DNA of 64,000 nucleotides. Source: Symbiodinium natans (lineage: Eukaryota; Sar; Dinophyceae; Suessiales; Symbiodiniaceae). Positions 60,006 through 64,000 of this stretch are shown one piece after another (the stretch's first letter is position 1; each line of letters begins with the position of its first letter). Position numbers and translations under genes: made by a program. The DNA is taken from positions 611,001-675,000 of the forward strand of contig CAJNDS010002001.1 of the NCBI GenBank assembly GCA_905221605.1, read 5' to 3'. The notes under the pieces are model-generated. The model had not been told where the DNA came from. It ran no database searches and was given only the letters and a program-made list of their open reading frames with translations.

Positions 60006-60284
60006 CTCAGCGACAGAGCCGTGTGATGCAGCGGAAAGGAGCTCTTCCATCTGCAGATCAGAAACCGCCGAAGATGCAAGCAGGACGAGCTCCAGCTCCA
60101 CGGGGGCGTCTATCCTGGCAGCGTCCTCCAACGCCTCGCCGTCGAGAAGCAGCCTTTGCCGGAAACGTGGCGGCAAACCATGGAGCCGATGCAGGTTCTG
60201 CTTCAAGCTCCTCACATCCCTCAGCTCCTCTTGCAGTGGCACCTTCGCCACCTCTTCGCCCGAGAGAAGTCGCACGGAGAGCAT
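60006..60284 (-). CDS. ankyrin gene 2, exon 1: ubiquitin-like N-terminus
   Basis: Begins with ATG and reads MLSVRLLSGEEVAKVP, then LKQNLHRLHGLPPRFRQRLL and DLQMEELLSAASHGSVAE. The first 75 residues resemble a ubiquitin-like fold (MxxVRLLSGEEV ... RQRLLxDG), an arrangement I recall from dinoflagellate ankyrin proteins. A GT donor (GAG|GTCGGT) joins in phase to VESMLQ. The whole protein is about 185 residues with roughly three ankyrin repeats, likely a protein-protein interaction module; no catalytic domain is seen. Confidence 0.9.
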
Positions 60285-60496
60285 CAGGACATATCAAAGA
60301 GCAGGCTCTTGGGCATGCTACCAGTAGGACGCACATCCTGACAAGTTACGATGCTGCATGCATCCGCTGCCCGTTTAACCTCAGCCACTAAACGCCTACA
60401 ACCCACGGCGCTAAGCTTAAGCCTGATTCTATATCGGACAGAAGCACCGGAGACCCAGAACCCTCGAAGATTTGGGGGTTCGCATCTATTGAGGGG

Positions 60497-60533
<37 letters not shown>

Positions 60534-62002
60534 GGGGTTGAGGGTTCTGGTAATTTGGGGTACATCAGGGACACCTGCCTGGAGCCGATAGTCGTGGAAA
60601 ACAAAGGCCCTGACCCCAAAGTTGGGTGCCGGGTTTAGGGTTGAGGCTTTACCATAGTGTTCAGGCCATCTTATATAGAGGCACAGGGGCAATCTAGGTA
60701 GACCAGGCAGAGCCCCCCCCACCCGCCCTCACAAAAAAACAAAACACAAAAACGGCCCTGACACCTTGTAAGCCTTGGGAACCAAATGGGACTCAGAAAA
60801 CGTTTGAGATCCGGAGGCGATACGGGCCGTAGTGTTGCATACGTGTAAGTCTAACCCTGAACCCCAAACCTCAGCCCAAAACCCTCAACCCTAACCCTGA
60901 GCCCTAAACCCTAAACCCTAAACCCTAAACCCCAAGGCCTAAACCCCAAACCCTAAACCCCAAATCCTAAACCCTAAACGACCCTTCAGGGTAAACTCAG
61001 ATTCCCAAGCTGGCGGCCCAGGACAGCGCGGCGCAGCCGGGAGCTCCGGTTCCTTGGAGGCCAAATGAACCCTAAAATGGGGGTTTAGGGTTTAGGGTTT
61101 AGGGTTTAGGGTTTAGGGTTTAGGTTTAGGGTTTAGGGTTTAGGGTTTAGGGTTTAGGGTTTAGGGTTTGAGGTTTAAGGGTTTGAGGTTTAGGGGTTTG
61201 AGGTTTAAGGGTTTGAGGTTTAGGGGTTTAGGGTTTAGGGTTTGGGGTTTAGGGTGTAGGGTTTGGGGTTTAGGGTTTAGGGGTCATACACCCTACACGG
61301 CTATAGTTGCTTTATTGTTGGCAGCTGCAGCCTTTTTTCTTCTTTTTTTGGGGGGGGGGGGGTGTGGGCGGAGTTGGGGGCTGGGTTTAGGGTTGAGGGT
61401 TTAAGGGTTTAGGGTTTAGGCTCAGCGTTTCGGGTTTCGGGTTGAGGGTTTGAATGGTTGAGGGTTTAAGGTTGGAAGGTTTGAAAGGGTTTAGGGGGTT
61501 TGGGGTTTAGGGTTTTGGGGTTTTGGGGGTTTAGGGTTGTAGTGTTTCGTTTAGGGGGTTTAGGGCCCAGGGTTGTATAGGGGGCTTAGGGATTAGGTGT
61601 TTAAAGGATTTAGGGCGAAAGTTTAGGGGTTAAAGGGTTTAAAGGGTTTAAAGGGTTTAGGGGGTTTCGGGTCTGGGTTTATGGGACTGTGGATTTAGGG
61701 TGTAGAGGGTTTAAGGTTTAGGGAATGAGGGCTTCGGGTGTGTAGCTTTGGGATTTGTAGGGAGTTTGGGGTCAAGAATATTGGTTTTCAGGAATGAGGG
61801 TCTGGAGGGTTTAGCTGCGGCGGGGTGGCGGGCGTTTAGGGTTTAGGGTTTGAGGATTTGGGGTCTAGGGCCCATAGGGCCTAGGGCTTGGCTTTTTTTT
61901 CCCTAAACCCTCAACCCTAAACCCTAAACCCTAAACCCTAAACCCTAAACCCTAAACCCTAAACCTGGGGGGGGGGGGTTTAGGGGGGGGGGGGGGGGGG
62001 GG
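60285..62002. other. G-rich repeat region without recognised genes
   Basis: A G run of about 30 near 60,500; CCCTAAA at 60,900-60,980; a TTTAGGG array with many variants (TTTGAGG, TTTAAGGG) at 61,081-61,290, then loosely TTTAGGG-derived DNA to 61,870; CCCTAAA at 61,902-61,963; G runs at 61,967-62,003. Confidence 0.6.
61081..61170. repeat. TTTAGGG array grading into degenerate units
   Basis: About 12 heptamers, followed by TTTGAGGTTTAAGGG-type degenerate units. Confidence 0.95.
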
Positions 62003-62135
62003 GTGCGGCCTTGGAAGCTTTTTGTCGCTGGTTGGGGGGCTTTAGGATGCGAGACTTGAGGAGTTGTCTTAAGTGCGCGGAGGTCCGTCGGGTCCATATT
62101 TCTGTTGCTGGTAAGCGTACAATTTCATGGATGTC
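62003..62135 (-). CDS. unrecognised exon, DIHEIVRLPATEIWTRRTSA
   Basis: The minus strand reads DIHEIVRLPATEIWTRRTSA, then HLRQLLKSRILKPPNQRQK, into a C-rich end. It joins in frame to the short exon at 62,208 if the telomere array between is removed. Basic and helical; family unknown. Confidence 0.55.
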
Positions 62136-62207
62136 CTTTTGAGCCTAAACCCTAAACCCTAAACCCTAAACCCTAAACCCTAAACCCTAAACCCTAAACC
62201 GGATGTC
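62136..62207 (-). repeat. telomere-array intron flanked by perfect 15-bp direct repeats
   Basis: GGATGTCCTTTTGAG occurs at 62,129-62,143 and 62,201-62,215, with about eight CCCTAAA units (62,144-62,200) and nothing else between. On the minus strand a GA-AG intron (AAAAG|GACATCC ... AAAAG|GACATCC) removes the array plus one repeat copy, leaving the uninterrupted target. Confidence 0.88.
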
Positions 62208-62231
62208 CTTTTGAGGGTGACCAAGTGAATC
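62208..62231 (-). CDS. small exon, DSLGHPQK
   Basis: After AAGTTTAG| the minus strand reads DSLGHPQK, in frame with DIHEIVRL across the 72-bp array intron. Very short; supported only by the phase fit and the exact direct repeat. Confidence 0.45.
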
Positions 62232-62797
62232 CTAAACTTGGGGGTCGTATACACCCGTTTGGGGTTCGGTCCCTGAGGTGCTGGTACGGTTTAGGGTTTA
62301 GGGGGTTGAAGGGTTTAGGGTTTAGGGTTTAGGGTTTAGGGTTTAGGGTTTAGGGTTTAGGGTTTAGGGTTTAGGGTTTAGGGTTTAGGGTTTAGGGTTT
62401 AGGTTGCCGAGCTAGCATGGGCTGTGAAGCAGCGACCGCGACTCTGAAACGAAGAGATACCTCTACCATCCAACTCTACTAAAAACACTCGGGGACCCCA
62501 AACCCTAAAGCCTGAAGCCTGAACCCTGACACTTATGTAGATTTTGTAGGAGCTCTAGGGGTTTAGGGTTTAGGGTCAAACCCTAAACCCTAAAACCCTG
62601 AGCGATGAAACGTCCAGAGCTGTCAACAAAAACCTTACACGCTTGAGCCCTCCACTCCTTCTCCTTAAAAGCCCTATTCCACACCGGTGTAGGATTCAGG
62701 GGTTTAGGGTTTAGGGTTTAGGGATTAGGGATTAGGGATTAGGGATTCGGATATTCTGAAGGATCTGCTGTGGCGCTTTCCTTCAGGGGGGGTAGCT
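62209..62797. other. spacer between the 62-kb exons and ankyrin gene 1
   Basis: One TTTAGGG array, scattered CCCTAAA units, and TTAGGGA units at 62,725-62,750. No gene seen. Confidence 0.5.
62300..62402. repeat. TTTAGGG array
   Basis: About 14 heptamers, nearly perfect. Confidence 0.96.
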
Positions 62798-63133
62798 TCA
62801 CAGGTGGCGCAGTCGCTTGGACACACATGGAACCACGTCGGTTCGAGCGTCGTCCTCCAGCATGTGCACGACCTTCTCGAAACCCGCGTCAGATGCCGCC
62901 ATCAAAGCTGTGACGCCCTCGTTGTTGGCCAAGTCGGTGCGAGCACCGAGCTCCAGCAACAAGCGCACGACATCAACATGACCACGTGCAGCTGCCACCA
63001 TCAAAGCCGTCCCCCCATCGTTGGTGGCCGAGTCGATATGAGCACCGGCTCTGAGCAATAAACGCACGACCTCAACACGAGCATCAAGAGCTGCCAGAAT
63101 CAGAGCGGTGCAACCATGGTTGTCAACCAATTC
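62798..63133 (-). CDS. ankyrin gene 1, last exon
   Basis: Reads ELVDNHGCTALILAALDARV and three repeat units in total, ending LEDDARTDVVPCVSKRLRHL and stop TGA. The first codon, GAA, follows CCAAG| and completes the repeat AAHI-ELVDNHG interrupted by the family A element. Together with the other two exons the visible protein is about 287 residues with eight ankyrin repeats. Confidence 0.9.
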   Translation of the reverse strand, partial: ELVDNHGCTALILAALDARVEVVRLLLRAGAHIDSATNDGGTALMVAAARGHVDVVRLLLELGARTDLANNEGVTALMAASDAGFEKVVHMLEDDARTDVVPCVSKRLRHL

Positions 63134-63247
63134 CTTGGTACCCCAGTAACCATCTTACAATAAGGGAAACCTTTTTTTTGTTTGCTAATTCATAAGGGAA
63201 CCTTGAGCCGAAACAAGGGAAAGGGTACCACTGGGCTACCAAGATTC
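63134..63247 (-). mobile_element. family A element acting as a GA-AG intron, 4-bp target duplication
   Basis: The 110-bp element has inverted ends (CTTGGTAGCCCAGTGGTACC and its near-complement) and is flanked by GAAT on both sides (63,130-63,133 and 63,244-63,247, minus-strand reading). A GA-AG intron consisting of one GAAT plus the element joins ATC to GAA TTG GTT in frame in the middle of an ankyrin repeat. Without splicing the frame stops within two codons. Confidence 0.9.
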
Positions 63248-63658
63248 GATGTGAGCCGCAGCCTCAAGCAACAAGCGCACGACCTTGTCATGGCCCCTTG
63301 AAGAGGCTTCCATCAGGGCCGTCCTGGCGATGTTATTGACCCAGTCGACCCGAGCAGAGGCCTTAAGCAACAAGCGCACGACCTCCACGTGACCATAATG
63401 AGATGCCACTGTCAGAGCTGTCCCACCGTCGTCCTTGGTCAAGTCGATGTGAGCACCGGCCTCAAGCAACACGCGCACGACCTCAACGAGATCGCAGCTA
63501 GCTGCCAGAATAAGAGCTGTCCAACCACTGTTGTCGGCCAAGTTCATGTGAGCCACAGCCTCCAGTAACAAACGCACGACCCTAACGTGGCCCATGGAAG
63601 AGGCTATCATCAGAGCTGTCCTGCCGATGATATTGGCCGAGTTGGGGCAAGCACCGGC
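63248..63658 (-). CDS. ankyrin gene 1, central exon
   Basis: One hundred thirty-seven codons without interruption: AGACPNSANIIGRTALMIAS onward through four full repeats to EAAAHI. Each repeat has the TALxxAxxxGHxxVVRLLLEA core. Confidence 0.93.
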
Positions 63659-63729
63659 CTCAAGCAGTTCAGGGTTTAGGGTTTATAAGGGTTTAGGGCT
63701 TAGGGTTTAGGGCTTAGGGCGCCTTCGGC
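63659..63729 (-). repeat. telomere-like array intron of ankyrin gene 1, 7-bp direct repeats
   Basis: A 71-bp GC-AG intron (CTGGAG|GCCGAAGG ... CTTGAG|GCCGGTGC) of degenerate CCCTAAA/CCCTAAG units. GAGGCCG stands at both ends. It occupies the same position in the repeat (LLLE|AGA) as the two array introns of ankyrin gene 2. Confidence 0.87.
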
Positions 63730-63846
63730 CTCCAGCAACAACGCCACGACCTCAGCGTGACCGCGCGCGGAGGCCATTGTCAGAGCTGTCACGCCGTCAT
63801 CGTCAGCCGCGTGCGGGTCGCTGGGATGCTGCAACATGGACTCAAC
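63730..63846 (-). CDS. ankyrin gene 1, exon homologous to exon 2 of gene 2
   Basis: Thirty-nine codons after CTTGCAG|: VESMLQHPSDPHAADDDGVT, then ALTMASARGHAEVVALLLE. The upstream ubiquitin-like exon expected by analogy would lie beyond 64,000. Confidence 0.9.
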
Positions 63847-64000
63847 CTGCAAGGGGCTCTCGAGACTGAAGAGGGTTTAGGGTTTAGGGTTTAGGGTATT
63901 AACCTGGAGTCTCTAATGTAGTCCCTTTTGGGTTTAGTTATATTGCAACAGTCCCCCTACACACTGAATGTCTGTGGTCTGTACCCTGACGCATGTCAGT
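63847..64000. other. intron start, short array and family D-like DNA
   Basis: Four TTTAGGG units, then CTAATGTAGTCCCTTTTGGG as in the elements near 22.5 and 53.45 kb. Confidence 0.45.

Noticed and set aside
1-64000. A true chromosome end or subtelomere
   Set aside because: Arrays change orientation many times and lie between exons of one gene; there is no terminal run at either window end.

Overview
Organism. The window reads as nuclear DNA of a dinoflagellate. Short TTTAGGG/CCCTAAA telomere-type arrays occur every few hundred bases on both strands. Introns that can be placed by protein frame use GT, GC and GA donors with AG acceptors, mostly AG|G. There is a large Ty1/copia polyprotein of a type I associate with dinoflagellates, and ankyrin proteins with a ubiquitin-like N-terminus. 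I see no bacterial operon, rRNA or tRNA gene, and no CRISPR array.

Layout. (1) About 1.8-29.5 kb, minus strand: one gene for a canonical nuclear poly(A) polymerase, broken into about 20 exons, most of 25-71 bp. Consecutive exons join in frame in the right order and carry all three catalytic aspartates. Its introns hold telomere-like arrays, small inverted-repeat elements, a LINE endonuclease fragment, a TG microsatellite and other debris; the 3' end of the gene lies beyond position 1. (2) 30.1-30.5 kb: an unrecognised acidic coding fragment. (3) 32,198-42,102, plus strand: a recent Ty1/copia LTR retrotransposon with 221-bp LTRs differing at one base and a CCCTA target duplication, inserted in a CCCTAAA array. 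Its polyprotein adds a cytosine-C5-methyltransferase-like domain and a 2-oxoglutarate/Fe(II)-oxygenase-like domain to the usual protease, integrase, RT and RNase H. (4) 42-46 kb: arrays, small elements and a GC-rich satellite of about ten 76-87 bp units. (5) 46.4-47.1 kb, minus: the C-terminal exons of a berberine-bridge-type FAD oxidase, followed upstream to about 50 kb by unrecognised exons on the same strand. (6) 50-58 kb: mostly repeats, with a spliced exon pair near 54.5 kb. (7) 59-64 kb, minus: two ankyrin genes and another spliced exon pair at 62 kb.

Main result. Where protein frame lets me place introns exactly, several introns ARE small mobile-looking units flanked by direct repeats: an inverted-repeat element with a 4-bp duplication (63,134-63,247), another with 13-bp repeats (54,546-54,680), a four-copy 102-105 bp family (46,928-47,034), and, most strikingly, bare telomere-repeat arrays flanked by 7- to 15-bp direct repeats (62,136-62,207; 59,658-59,730; 63,659-63,729). 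This suggests that interstitial telomeric arrays and short inverted-repeat elements both act as introners (intron-creating insertions) in this genome. All calls come from reading the sequence; no search or alignment was run.
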